Assembly (NCBI GenBank): GCA_020055645.1
Contig: CM034546.1
Span: 46,252,001 to 46,316,000 of the forward strand
Length of the DNA: 64,000 bases
Source of the DNA: Tomocerus qinae
Lineage: Eukaryota > Arthropoda > Collembola > Entomobryomorpha > Tomoceridae
Direction: 5' to 3'
A program made the position numbers and the translations under genes. The notes beneath the pieces are model-generated. The model did no database searches. It saw only the letters and a program-made list of their open reading frames with translations, and had not been told where the DNA came from. This document shows, piece after piece, positions 44,784-56,746 of the stretch (position 1 is the stretch's first letter; each line of letters opens with the position of its first letter).

Positions 44784-47246
44784 CTAAATAATCTTTTTTA
44801 ATATGATCTTCACGCTGCTAATGGTGATGACGAGAGCGAACAAAATGATGATGAAAAATCCTAGTCCCTTGTAGATCCAAGAGCTCCAGCCGAAACCATA
44901 GAGAGATAAAATATTAAATCCTCCTCCGTTGTCCGGTGGCTCGTACGATATGGACATTCCTTCATCTCTCACATCTTTATTAGATAGGTAATGTAATTTT
45001 CCAGTAATAGTTACGGGAATTTCATTTTTTGAACACTGAAATTTGCATTTCAGGTTGACGTCAGGGCTGTCTAGCTTCATGATGATATGATGTTTTACCA
45101 ATTCGTCCGTGAGGTGAATGGGAACAAAAAACCCGATTTCAGGGCATTCCAAGGTGCCAACATTTTCACCGGATTCGACCTTAGCGTAAACAACTAAATT
45201 AGCTCCCGGCCTGCAACTGTAACATCCGACCAATTTGACTACCTGTAGATAACATTTTGAATCGGATACTTGTTTGGTTAACTGCAGCTGATTTGTTGTT
45301 AATTGAATTTCCAGGAGCGTGTTGGTGGTGGATTGAAAAATTACAGAATCGCCTTCAGGGATCAAGACACCATCACCTAATTTTAATGGTAGGGCACTGT
45401 CTTCCATCAATTTATCTGGATTAATTAGGTCCGAAATGCAACGTGCCCCGCTACTATCTGAGATAACTCTAACCAAATTAGCACTAGCAAAACAGCGGTT
45501 ACTTAGGGATTTAGCGTCTTCAATACTGTCACACTGAACTTCTCCAAGCTTATTGAGGGTTATCTCTTTTCGGCTGGAACAGGGAACTAGAGCTAGTATG
45601 CGACCCTTCGATATTATACAGTGTCCTAAAACAGGGACATAGGGGGCTGATACAGATATTAATTCGAAATTGATGTTTTCAATCGTTGTTGAAGATCCCG
45701 CATGAAGTGTAGTGACATTTTTGAAGATTTTCTCGCCTAGGTGGAAGGTTATGCTGAGCTGCACTGAGAATTTCCACTCCGGGCAGTCGTATACCGTATA
45801 TACTTCGTTTGTTGGATTTGCTAGGGATACGCGAATGAAATGGCAATCTCTTGTCAATATGAATGGACATTGAGGATGGCGGAGATCTTGACATGTGCTC
45901 CAGCCTAGATTATTTTTGGTATCCTTAAAAATCTTTATAGTATCATTGTTTCCAAATTCTTGACATTTATTTGCGTGACATTCGGAACTCGGATAGAGAC
46001 TATAGCATTGTATAGAACTCTGACATTTCACTGCAGGCTTAGGAACGTAATAGAGAAGTTCTTTCATGCATTTTAGGGCTACGTATTTAGTTTCAATTGA
46101 GATTGTTCCTAGATGATTGGAGTGTGAGTCTTGGATATTAAAACACGAACTTTGCTCAAGAGGGCTAAGAGCAAGTCGAGTGTTAAAACGAACTGAACAC
46201 GTCGCCTTTGAATTTTCAGTGTAGTGGCACTCATGAGAAGCTGCCGTCATTGCTGCAAAATTAGAGCATCCATGGATCATTGTTATGATTAACAGTAATG
46301 AACACAGAAAAAGTATCCTTGCTCCGGGTAGGTATTCTCGTCTGCGGATGCTAGGACTCCTTCTTATTGCTCTTGAAATGGGACGTTGAGATGTTATCCG
46401 GATCTCATCCAGCGGAACTTCAACGTTTACAATGCTGTTTCCAGATTTCAATTTTCTAAGCAATATGATTTTCACACATTTTCGGAAGGGCCATATTATC
46501 CACTTAGCTAATGTTACCATAACTTTTGTGATGTAGGTGATTGTGATTATTGCTGTAGTTAGGCTGATTCCAACTATGAATATTACAAACCAATGGACGT
46601 AGGAATAGCAGGAAACATTTCCCCAACGATCAATACAGAAGTAGCAATCTAGAAGTTGACAAATTGGAATGCGATTGCAGGTGATTTGTCGCTCGGAGGG
46701 GTGGTCAAAATCTGCAAACCATATTTCTACATGAATTATTCCGTTTGTAGCTAACATGTTTTTCGTTAGCTTTAAGTCGGTTTTTGATGTTGTTGGCAAA
46801 ATCGAAACGAATTCCGGATTCTTTTGGGCCTTGATGTATTTTGCTACTTCTCCAGGAGTGGAGATTATGATTCCATGTAAGCTACATACCAATGTGCACT
46901 TGTGACATGGATGTCTATTCTTGGTAGCACTTAAGTCTTCCTTTTTGACAAGCAAATTCATGGTTCCCCAGCATATTGGAAACAATTCTTCACCTTCATA
47001 TTGCAATTTGTGGAGAATTGAGGTAGCGTTGTAAGAGCAGGTGCAAATTGGTTGCAGATCATTGGAGCAGCCGATGTTATTGCAGAACTCACGGTCTCCT
47101 CCACACTCACCCAACTGGCAGTTCAAATCTTTGCACTGTCCCTTGCAAGAATATGATGTGATGGCTTCCTTTTGTGAATCCTGCTGAATGAAGAAGGGGT
47201 TGAGTAGGCGATTTTCTCCAAAGAATTCTTGCAAAATCACGTTCAT
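44784..47246 (-). CDS. env: Phlebovirus-type envelope glycoprotein of the BEL element
   Basis: An 820-codon open frame encoding a Cys-rich membrane glycoprotein with a Gn-Gc-like plan. The N-terminal Cys-rich domain ends in a membrane segment near residues 217-245 and a basic cytoplasmic stretch. A second hydrophobic segment (ARILFLCSLLLIITMIHGCS, about 305-325) looks like an internal signal. The following Cys-rich ectodomain of about 450 residues resembles phlebovirus G2 (class II fusion) proteins in cysteine density and order, and a C-terminal membrane anchor ends KKII. The first 20 or so codons overlap the end of the upstream frame in another register and lie across the pol deletion, so this ATG is probably not native. 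In phleboviruses Gc drives membrane fusion; whether this protein is made or functional is unknown. Confidence 0.75.
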   Translation of the reverse strand: MNVILQEFFGENRLLNPFFIQQDSQKEAITSYSCKGQCKDLNCQLGECGGDREFCNNIGCSNDLQPICTCSYNATSILHKLQYEGEELFPICWGTMNLLVKKEDLSATKNRHPCHKCTLVCSLHGIIISTPGEVAKYIKAQKNPEFVSILPTTSKTDLKLTKNMLATNGIIHVEIWFADFDHPSERQITCNRIPICQLLDCYFCIDRWGNVSCYSYVHWFVIFIVGISLTTAIITITYITKVMVTLAKWIIWPFRKCVKIILLRKLKSGNSIVNVEVPLDEIRITSQRPISRAIRRSPSIRRREYLPGARILFLCSLLLIITMIHGCSNFAAMTAASHECHYTENSKATCSVRFNTRLALSPLEQSSCFNIQDSHSNHLGTISIETKYVALKCMKELLYYVPKPAVKCQSSIQCYSLYPSSECHANKCQEFGNNDTIKIFKDTKNNLGWSTCQDLRHPQCPFILTRDCHFIRVSLANPTNEVYTVYDCPEWKFSVQLSITFHLGEKIFKNVTTLHAGSSTTIENINFELISVSAPYVPVLGHCIISKGRILALVPCSSRKEITLNKLGEVQCDSIEDAKSLSNRCFASANLVRVISDSSGARCISDLINPDKLMEDSALPLKLGDGVLIPEGDSVIFQSTTNTLLEIQLTTNQLQLTKQVSDSKCYLQVVKLVGCYSCRPGANLVVYAKVESGENVGTLECPEIGFFVPIHLTDELVKHHIIMKLDSPDVNLKCKFQCSKNEIPVTITGKLHYLSNKDVRDEGMSISYEPPDNGGGFNILSLYGFGWSSWIYKGLGFFIIILFALVITISSVKIILKKII

Positions 47247-50200
47247 CCGGATGAACGCTGATGTAGCGGTACATTTTCTTCACATCTGCAGTCATGGCGA
47301 CAGTTTTAAGACGAAATTTCAACAGCTGATCTGCTAATTCCGGCTGAATTGTTGGCCCAGGGGCCAAAATGTCGTTTAGAGAGATGCCCGACGTCGTTTT
47401 TGCCGAGGCATCAAAAACAACTCGTAGCTTAGTAGTGGTGCTTGACGGTTTTACTACTGCATGGTGTGGGATATAGTAGACTCGATAAGTTTTCTTCACC
47501 TCGGCGGCCGGAATTAACTCCATTTGATTCAAGTCCAGGTAGTCTTGAAGCTGGGCGTGATATTCGCGAGCAAGAGCTGGATTTTTAGCTAATTGGCGTT
47601 CGGTTGAAAACCATCGCTGATAGGCGACTTTTAGAGAATTTCCTAGGACGGTTACATTCTCGATGAAAGGCCATTTAATTTCATACATTCCGTTGGGTAG
47701 TCTCGTTGTTGTTTTGAGATAGTATTCCTCACAAAATTGCTCCATTGGTGTCAGCAATTTGATTGCAGGTAATTCTTCAACCTTCCAAAATTTTTCTAAG
47801 TCAAATTCTGAAGTGGTTTCTTGAGGTGCTGTGGATGCAGTGAGAATTGCTTTCTTCGTAGGCTTCAATTCCCCTAAAATAATGTAGCCAAGTGACGTCA
47901 GAATTGCACTCGGGGTGCCAGGGGGTCCTTGTACTTTTTGCATCTCGTCAGGGTCAAAAATAGCATCTACCATTGCTATACCAAACAATGCATCGATAGA
48001 GCCAGGTATATTAAAATTTGGATCAGCCAAATTCAAACCATGAATGTGAGTGTAAGATTCCACTCCAAAGGGTTGGCACGGCAATGCTGACGTGATTTCC
48101 GATAAGACGTAGGCATCAATATAGAAGTGTTTATTGGCGTCAACAATTGATACGACATGAATTGTTGATTTTCCTAACGATGCGATGGCGTTTCCTCCAG
48201 CGACGTTGAATTGCTGTCCGTCTGGAGTGATATGCAGACGGAGCTGTTCAGCTAACTCTTTCGTGATAAAAGAGTCATGGGACCCGCAATCAATGAGACT
48301 TCGGCCGTCTATAAATCTTCCATCATTGTGGAATCTAACTACTGCTGTAGGTAGTAGTTTTCCCTTGGGGGGCGTCAGAGAGTGTTGAATAGTGGAATTG
48401 TGTTGCCGTTGATGAGTAGTAGTACTTCCAGAACCAGTCATTTCCACATGAAGGCTGGAATGATGCTTGTTATGGCATATTTGACATGTATGAGTGCTTT
48501 TGCACTGGCTGATCATGTGGGGCCCTAAGCAGTTATAACAAAGCTTATTCTGCTTAACAAATGCTCTTCTCTCTGAGACAGACATTTCTTTGTAGCGGGG
48601 ACATTGATTGAGTCTGTGAGAAGAGCTCTGGCAACATGGACATTTATGCTTCTGTTCTCTTGACGGAGATGCTGTCCTAGCAGATCCACTTTCCTTTCTT
48701 GAGGAATCGCTGGAAGATGCATGGCCTTTGCCGGAGTTTTTGGAGTTCTTGGAGCTAAAATTCACTGATTTCTTTCTGGATCTGTTTCTCGATCGCTTTC
48801 GGCTGTTAGAAGTCGAACAGCTATTAACAGAGCTTCGACTGGATACGCCGGACTGTTCGGAAGACGATCTACCATCCGTGGTGTCTCCAGAGCTGGCCAA
48901 CAGCACCCGATGCTCGTGAATGTCTCGACGAGAGCGAGGAGGTTTAGCTGAGCTTGAAGGGGTGGCCGATGACTTAATTTCCTTGGTGAGACCAAGATTC
49001 TTGGCATGCTTCTCCAGAAAGAGTATACATGTGTCCAACGACGGCACATTGTTATTCGGCAACGATTGGTTAAATTCTTGGATCGTTTTGTTGTCCAGTC
49101 GCGCCATAATAAAGTGCAGGTATAGAATTTCGGCTTCTGTGACGGTTCCTTTAGGTATCAGCGCTAGTTGGGCCCGAGTGGTTCGAACCGTACTGATCAA
49201 CTTGTGCAAACCTGCCTCCGATTGAGACATCAGAGCAGGGAGCTCCAAAAGTGGTCGGATAGCTGAGTGTGCTATTTCACGTGGGCTGTCGTAGCGAGCC
49301 AGCAGCCTGTCCCACGCTATTGTCCAATTTCCATCAGTCACCTGAAGATCCGAAATGTTTCCTTTCGCGTCACTGTCTTTCAACGCATCGATGAGCAGTC
49401 TCATTTTTTCGGTGTTGGAAAACGTGGCATTCGAGGTAATCAGAGTGTTGAAATTGGATTTGAAAGTGGGCCATTCATTGTGAATGCCACTAAAATATGG
49501 GACGTTGAATTTAGGAATCTTCAATTTGGAAGTCACAGTGGAGGTATTGAATGACTTAGTAAGATCCGTCATTCTCACTCTCACCGCCAAAAAAGCAGAA
49601 TTCAAAGTCTCATGAGTGTTTCTGGCTATTAATTGAGGGTTGTCACCCGTGGTGGGGTCGGTAACGTCGGCAAAAAGCTTAAAACAATTAGCCTGTTGTC
49701 TGGCGATTTCTGGCTTTAAAGTGACGACGTCCTCTAAATAAATCTCCGCTGTGGTGGGAGTCAAAACTGAAGTACCGGCATCGTGGTCAGTAATAGCATT
49801 TTGTATCACCTCAACTCGCGCTGCTAGGGCATTATGCTCATCAGTGTGAGTCTTCTGGGCCGGAGTCGTCATTGTGATGATTGGTGGTGGCCGAGGTGGT
49901 GTTGAGCTGCGTGGTGGTGTAGACGAGTTTGGTGGAGGGGAGGTCCGTCTTGGAGAGTGTGGTGGAGAGGGTGTTCGTCTAGGTGACTGTTGAGGAGAGG
50001 GTGTTCGTCTAGGTGACTGTTGTGGAGAGGGTGTTCGTCTTGATGACTGTGGAGGAGGGGAGGGTGAGTCGTTGGCTGTCGGTGACGGCGGCTGTGACGG
50101 CGGCTGGCCTAAAGACTCGGTGTCAGACTCCCGCTCCTGGTCTCTTTCCTCCCGCTCAGAATCCTCCTCCTGCTCCGCTACGGTGTCCTCCGGCTTAACA

Positions 50201-50517
50201 GACTCTGTGGTGCCCCAAAATAAGGATTTTAGGTAACCGCCAACACCGACTGGAGTTTGTTGAACAGGTAGATCTTCCCCTAATTGAAAGGTGGAACTAT
50301 CATGGACCTCAGATTTGACCGGAAGTGTTTGTGGGCTTCCCTCCGATGAGGAAGAGCTGGGTTCTTGAGTGACAGGTTGTGTGGCCTGCCGCTGAGCTCG
50401 AAGTTGACTTCGATATAAGTCTTCTGATTGCACCCAAGATTCTGGGGACGGTACAGCACCTTGTTGTCGAGTACGTCTTCGGGGTGGGTCTTCGCCTGAT
50501 GGCGGTTCGTCACTCAT
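47107..50517 (-). pseudogene. gag-pol: BEL gag-protease-RT polyprotein, truncated in RT
   Basis: A 1136-codon frame. Residues about 1-220 are low-complexity Ser/Pro/Glu, with tandem RRTPSPQQSP units at about 159-196. The gag core (DUF1759-like, containing VPYFSGIHNEWPTF) lies at about 330-500. A zinc-knuckle region (CPCCQSSSHRLNQC, CYNCLGPHMISQC, CQICHNKHH) lies at about 620-692. An aspartic protease-like DUF1758 segment (SLIDCGSHDSFI) lies at about 736-755, with Cys replacing the usual Ser after Asp. RT begins near 920 and includes RVVFDASAKT and TADVKKMYRYI, the first catalytic Asp region. Shortly after ILWRKSP the frame leaves the family pattern and stops. The YxDD box, RNase H and integrase are missing, implying a deletion of several kilobases between RT and env. 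Confidence 0.88.
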
Positions 50518-51027
50518 TTGCCATGAGTCGACAGAAATGAAGTTATCTCAGGGGAATATGCGCTGAAATAAAATAATAAATTACTCCTGACCTTTACAGT
50601 TGCTGAAGAGCGATGCAGGTGTAACAAGACAAGACCCGAATAACAGCAAGCGGATGTGGTAACCGAAAATGCTGATAGCAGTCACGTTCCGATTGAAAGA
50701 TCGGTGGAGAACAGGTCAATTCGCTGAGCCGTAGGCGACGTCAGAGTGTCCACGGGCAAAGCCAAAATTCGAAACCAAAACACAGTTCAAAGTGGTGACA
50801 GCAGAGAACAGTTCTTTAAACAATGCAACGGATGGCACAAAGACTAAAATCTCGAAGACAGCACAATTTCAGTCCGAAGAAACGGAGCGTAAAACACACT
50901 GGGAACAGTATCACGACGGATAAAGGAAAGGTGTTCCACGCACTTGATGGGTGGTATGTTCACTATACTTTACTATATTTTCACTGTATTCACTGTGGTA
51001 ACGAATATGTTTGACCGGGTTTGATAA

Positions 51028-51046
51028 TTCGCCAAGTCGGGAGCCA
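51028..51046 (-). other. Primer-binding site of the BEL element
   Basis: Five bases inside the 5' LTR the minus strand reads TGGCTCCCGACTTGGCGAA, opening with the TGG expected opposite a tRNA CCA end. The tRNA species was not identified. Confidence 0.6.
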
Positions 51047-51051
51047 AAAAA

Positions 51052-51612
51052 TGATGTGATATCAATTATGAATATCTAATATTTATTTATGTAAATTTAC
51101 TAACTATATTTTAAACTATTTATGTTGTAGATTTCTATAAATATTTATTATTACGAATTCCTAATCTAAGTGCACTTAGACTAGTGTATAATTAAAGGTT
51201 AATATTATAATATGGAATCATAAATACTCTGGAACACAATTGCATTTGTGTGGTTGTGTACAGAGACAAAAAGAGAGTGAGTGATTTATTAGTCTTTTGC
51301 TTTACATTAAGAAGCATGTGTAAGTAATGATAAATTCTGTTTTGTTTACATTAAAGTCTAAGTAGCGGCTACAAGTAGGTAGTTTAAATCAAGGAGATAA
51401 ACTGCCACTCCTTAAACAAATGTTCTTTAGGAAGTGGGAGTTTTTTAATTACTTATAACTCGGAAGTGGGAGTTTTTTAGCATGCAGATCAAGTTCATGG
51501 ACCGGAGACAGGATATAGGTAAGTAGGTAATGGTATTTAATAGGCACTCATATTACTACTGTAAATCTATATTCATGCTATTTAATAATATAAATTGTTT
51601 GATATTATTTCA
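51052..51612 (-). repeat. BEL 5' LTR
   Basis: 561 bp; the near-identical partner is at 44187. It is the promoter-bearing LTR for the leftward transcript. Confidence 0.92.
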
Positions 51613-51617
51613 ACTAC

Positions 51618-54600
51618 CAGATCTCCTTCTTGCAGATAGGAATACACAGTAATTCCCTTACCCAACAAATAATCGTCGCTTAGCATAAACTTTTTGTGAG
51701 TAGTGAGATTATCACACAGATGCCGAAATTCACTAAATTCACTTTGTACAGTGTCACGAAGTAGGTTATTATCGGTACGGGCAATAGTCTTCCACTTTTT
51801 TGCAGCACAGAAGTACAACTAGCACACTGAAAGGAGAATTAATCCTTTCGGGTGTTTAAAAAATACAGATCCCACTGAACCAGCATATAAATAGGGTGTA
51901 CGTTTCTCCATCAAATCGTTCCTTGTTGTCGTGAAGGAGAGTCCGTAATTTGTGGAGATTGAAAATGAGATAATTTTTATCCGGGAAAGTAGTGCCTTGG
52001 TCTGAACGTACATGCTGCCAAGAAAACGGTGAATTAGTGTTGTTTGCCATACCTCAGTAGTCAGTAAGTGATTTAATTTCATTGCTTGGCTCGAGAACGC
52101 CGACAACACAATGACTTTTAATAGAGGTGTATTGGTAATGAAAGTCCATTGTAGTCTCACCAAACAATTATTCTCGTGAAAGATAGAAACTCTTTTGTAA
52201 CGGTTGTCACTCGGTAGGCACCTTAAGGATACATATTCCTACATGCCTCTAAATGTTCGAGTAAAGTAGTTGGCTTCCTCAAATCCTCCATTGTCGGGAA
52301 ATACCTTCGAATTCCTGACACCGATTCGTAACGTAGGCCAGTATATGGATCTTCCAATATCTGGCTCATCGTTGATCTGTGAATGTGGCAAGTTGTTGTT
52401 CGGTTGGGGACAATCAGTCTGCGAATGGCGTTCTACGTATTAGATTGGAGGCTTTTATTGAATTACTTGCAGAACTGACCTCCATTCTGGAAAAAAAGGA
52501 GTATGTGTTGAAATGCGGAGTTAAGAGATAATATTAGCTGCGTAAGTACCGCTGATTACCATTGGAGTTAGTGAGAACCTTGGTTGCATGTGCTTCCTAA
52601 TACCCTTTGGTTTCAGTTCATCAATTCAAATTAGGAGTTACCGAAATAACGCAAGTAATTTAAGACCAGAACAACAAAAAAATTGAAATAACTAGAGGAA
52701 AAATAATTAACAATAATAATTAGGAACTAGAATAAATACAGTTAATTAAAAGTTCATAAGGGCCGTAACAAGATAGTTGGATTATTTATATATATAGTAT
52801 GTATATTTATATGGTCAGAACATTTAAAATAATAGATATTTCTCAACATAACGTAGGTATTTAAAACTAAGGAGGTCGCTTGGGATGATACGGTTATTAA
52901 AAAATGACAGAATTATTCAAAATGATATTACATCATTATAGTTATTCGAATTTTATACTATAAAAACAACAAAATAATATTGAAGCGGTCAAGTGTTGAT
53001 AAAAGGATCAAGGATTGATGAGGGACTATGCTACAGGAACCTCAATGTAACTGGTATGGTAGTGGTTCATTAATTATTATATTCTCTTCCCTGTCCGTAA
53101 GACGGGCTAGTCTCTACAACAAAAATAGAATGTATCAAACGAATACAAGAAAAGGGACGCCTGCATTATCGGGGCGATGGCAGGACGCGGTCTATGTATA
53201 GTTTTATTCTGGATAGATGACTAAAGCCAATAAAGTGGGAAGGGTCGTAACGAGCAAATGAACATTAAGGGACGGTGGGGCTATTCCATTAGTAGTTGTG
53301 CGTTGTATGCTAAATTGGGACTAATCTAATCATATAAAGAGACGTCTTATGATAAAAAGATGTTTGGATGCTCAGTTCGTGGAAAATTATAAATAAATCG
53401 AGCATTTTAAGTGATGAGAATGTTAAGGACGAGCCACATTCAATAAAGTAATAGATAAAGGCTAACCATTGCACAGTGTTGTCGTTTCATGGATCGGCGG
53501 TAATTGGAGACTTTTTAGTTCAAAAAAATTAAATCAAATTTTGAGCATTTTAAAATCGCATGAATCCAATCAATCGCGTAATCAACACGATTGATTGGAT
53601 TCAAGTGCTAAAGATTTTTTGCTACACGTATAACAGAAGATATTAAAATGTATCACTGCGGGATTGCTATACTTTCCAATATAAAATATAAAATGTTACA
53701 TAACTTTAGTTCTCACCACTTCTCACCCCTCAAACTAGTTCCAAAAATTTTTCTATTTTTATGTAGTAATTTTTGAAAAAAATTGCAGCTGCTACTAGCT
53801 GCTACTTTGGAAGATATAGGTGGCTCCAACAACCGAGCTTATAGAATCACACAGTTTTTGGGAGATCGTTACCTCTCTAATACGTGGTCGAAGTTTAACC
53901 AAACCTGTAAGAAACATTGCGTATACATCAGTGATGGACCCTATTCATTTTTACTTGCTAAACAAGTCTAAAATTTACACTTAGGAAATTGTGTGGGAAA
54001 CTCATTACTAGGGCGAGCTTTTATTACGGCTTTACGTTAGTTTTGAAAAATATTAAAATTATTGTTTGTAAAATATAAGAACACAAGTTTTCACAAGTAA
54101 AAGGAAGAAAGACAGTTTTTGATGATCTTGAACCAAAATTCACTGGACAACCAATGGCGGTGAAATCATAGTGAAGAATCACCAAAAAGTTTAATAATCG
54201 AAGGACCTTGTTCGATGCTTGGTTGGAGTTTAAACTTGTGGTGAAGGTTTTCCTGATTCAGGTTTTTCCCACCACCTAGTCGAAGGGACTAGCCCGAATA
54301 GGGGGTGTACTTAGATTGTCATTGAATGGATATAACAATGAAAAATGGAGAGACTTTGTTGTGTTATTGAGCTGCCGTCTCTGGTATAGTGTCACTACGG
54401 CTGGTAATAACACTGCCAAACGTGGTTGTTTGCGCATACCGTTGGGTTGTAGCTTATGACAAGGAACGGCGGTGCCCATCACTTAACTATAGCCAATCTA
54501 ATCTAAGTAATGTTATTTGAGTTGTGCCCTTATTGTATTACGTGACTATACTCTAACTGTAAGATATTAGATGTTTCGAAATTTCAACAAATGATAAAAA

Positions 54601-55308
54601 TTCGATACCGAAAACATAAATGTGTTATAGAGGGAAATATAGTGATAGCTTACATTTAGATAAACTGGAGTTAATGTCAAACGAATGATTTACCTGAATC
54701 TCCAAGGACGAAGATATTTTTATTTATTTTATTTTATGCTTGACGTTCCCTGTGGGCTCTCGCCCATGGACCCAAACTAGGACTAAGATATAGGGTGTAG
54801 GACAATGTTAGATTAAAATGAGTTAAATTAACTAGTTAAATTTGCAAATAAAAGAATCAAACATGAACCGTATATAGGCGTGGACATGTATTACCTAAAA
54901 TAATTATTATTACTCTTAAATTGTTACTTTTAAATTCTTAATTATCATTAGTTATTATGCTCAATAATTACATAGGCGTAATGGGGGTTAACCAACTACG
55001 GTTGGGGTACAGTGATGACTCTAACTGTCGGACCTCACAGTCCATTGGTTCATGTCGGACCATTGTCGACTACAGTGCATTGTAATCACGGGTTGTGTTC
55101 CCGCTTGGTTTTCTTGCCTGTATAACCATTGAGGACTGAGTTGGGTTTACCGAGGCAACCATCACCGGTACAATAATTCCCCGGGACGGGAATTCGTCGG
55201 AGTGTTATGTTGCGCCATATCTTGGCATGATAAATTATGTGAGATTTGCTTGTCGGGAAATGACGGTCGCCCCCAAGCGAGTGAGGTTGATCACGTAGTG
55301 ATCACGCA
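51618..55308. other. Decayed retroelement-like sequence, no intact gene
   Basis: Several 60-115-codon frames at 51.6-52.2 kb are open on the minus strand in different registers, suggesting a frameshifted old coding region into which the BEL element jumped. The registers change without a splice pattern. The rest up to the right gypsy LTR has no motif. TTTATTTATTTT at about 54719 followed by GACGTTCCCTGTGGGCTC may be the end of a LINE or LTR fragment. Confidence 0.4.
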
Positions 55309-55624
55309 TCCGTCAGCGAGTCACAGACAAAGACAAGTTAAGGATTTCATTAATATAGGATTTTAATGTAACGAGACGGACACTTGTTGTCTGGGGCTTG
55401 AACGTGGAACATCCCAATAAATAAACTTAACGAAGTATAATGATAGCTTTCAAGTCAAGATCGAAGTATTTGTCAAGTTCTTAGTGCACAATCATTTCAT
55501 TGAAATAAACCAGAACCAACACCGGTTGACATCCATTAACCAACATTGGCAACGACATAAGGATAAGCATACCCAATTGACATAGTGGGTATAAACATAC
55601 CCTATATAATTACAAGCATTATTT
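55309..55624 (+). repeat. Gypsy-type LTR, right copy (3')
   Basis: Partner of 37077-37360. It contains 32 extra bases (TAATGATAGCTTTCAAGTCA...) bounded by a repeated CGAAGTA. It may start at about 55290, where TGATCACGTAGTGATCACG forms a palindrome behind a purine-rich GCGAGTGAGG. Confidence 0.65.
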
Positions 55625-56292
55625 CAATATCTTCAGCAGTATCTTTATGACAGTTGTTTCATCAATAACAAGTTTGATATTTTGAATATTTTTGCTAAAT
55701 TCAGCTAAGGCCTTGCAAGTTTGAATACCAACTCTCGAGCATGGTTTAAGTTCAAAATGCTTTGTATTGGGTGCGGAGGCAAACGGCTGATGTTATGTTA
55801 TGTTATGTTATGCCATTTTGTTTCCTCTGTCGATTTTTCCCAACTGTCAGAAAAATTATCACGCTCTTTCTCTGGAAGTTTCACTGGCTGTGCTTTATTT
55901 TTAAATGCTGCCAAAAAACGGTATGCTTCACTGTCATAACATTAAATTGTGTCAGGACCAATTGGTATTTCGACCTCTCCATTTTATTTCAAACATTTCT
56001 TAAACGATGGCAATGTATAAGGTCGGTAAAATGTACCACGGCTGTTTGTAAAGCAAAACATAATATTACTACTTGCCTTTTTATGAAGATACGTCAAGAG
56101 TTATTTTATAGTCAATTAAAGATCAAGTACATTATTACTCAGTGGCAAATTCTGTGCGGAGGTTATGGTCATCAGAGTCATCACTTTCACATGATGAACG
56201 GGACATCATATGAGATTTAAACCTATCTCATATTATCTGTAGTATGAACTCTAATCTAAAGTTTTTACGTCTGATTCATCTCCAATCTTAAT
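55625..56292. other. No gene recognised
   Basis: A 152-codon frame starts at 55762 but is built partly on a TTATG repeat (TGTTATGTTATGTTATG at 55790) and shows no domain; I treat it as chance. Confidence 0.45.
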
Positions 56293-56511
56293 GTGTCATT
56301 CAAGGTACGTAAAATTTTAGATTGTCAAGGTGATATGGCATAAGGTAATTTCAAGCTCGAAAAAACCTGACTTTTTTTGCAGCCACATAAGAGGAGATTC
56401 CCCTATGACCCCTGCACTTACCTGGTTTCCGTTGCCATGGCAACAGGGAGCATGAAATTACCTTATGTCGCGTCCCCTTCAATCTAAAATTTTACTTACC
56501 TTGGTGTCATC
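56293..56511. mobile_element. 203-bp hAT-like hairpin MITE
   Basis: CAAGGTACGTAAAATTTTAG at the left is mirrored by CTAAAATTTTACTTACCTTG at the right. Flanks are GTGTCATT and GTGTCATC, an 8-bp duplication with one mismatch. The centre has GTTGCCATGGCAAC, a perfect palindrome. Confidence 0.68.
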
Positions 56512-56547
56512 ACTAATTCGACTTTATTCGTCTGTCCAGCACTTGTA

Positions 56548-56648
56548 AGTATGTATGTATGTATGTATGTATGTATGTATGTATGTATGTATGTATGTAT
56601 GTATGTATGTATGTATGTATGTATGTATGTATGTATGTATGTATGTAT
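56548..56648 (+). repeat. (ATGT)n microsatellite
   Basis: About 25 uninterrupted ATGT units. The Met-Tyr-Val-Cys frame through it is an artefact. Confidence 0.95.
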
Positions 56649-56746
56649 TTAATCGAACAAAGTCCCGCCCGCCTGATACATTTTGCAACTTGTCATATAG
56701 TTATTGATAATGTACGTAAAATTAATTTAATTAAAGTTATTAGGTC

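Larger units (their letters stand above)
44182..51617 (-). mobile_element. BEL/Pao LTR retrotransposon with env, deleted in pol
   Basis: The two 561-bp LTRs (44187-44747 and 51052-51612) begin TGATGTGATATC and end TTTCA; by eye they differ only in an AAAGA/AAGTA stretch. ACTAC flanks both sides (44182-44186 and 51613-51617), a 5-bp target duplication. Transcription runs leftward: right LTR, primer-binding site, gag-protease-RT frame, glycoprotein frame, left LTR. RT is cut short, and no RNase H or integrase is present, so the copy cannot move on its own. Near-identical LTRs argue for recent insertion, perhaps with proteins supplied by a full-length relative. Compare nematode Cer elements, BEL/Pao members with a phlebovirus-like envelope. 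Confidence 0.9.
37077..55624 (+). mobile_element. Old gypsy-like LTR element expanded by later insertions
   Basis: Two LTRs in direct orientation enclose gag-type fragments on the plus strand, while the 18.5-kb span includes a 7.4-kb BEL element and several MITEs. Subtracting these leaves about 10 kb, still long, so the two LTRs may instead belong to two related copies. No intact pol motif was found. Treat the limits as provisional. Confidence 0.4.

Noticed and set aside
48185..50198. Several 60-100-codon frames inside the BEL gag-pol region
   Set aside because: Shadows of the long minus-strand polyprotein.
55762..56220. 152-codon frame
   Set aside because: Starts on a TTATG repeat, Cys/Phe-rich without pattern, no splice or promoter support.
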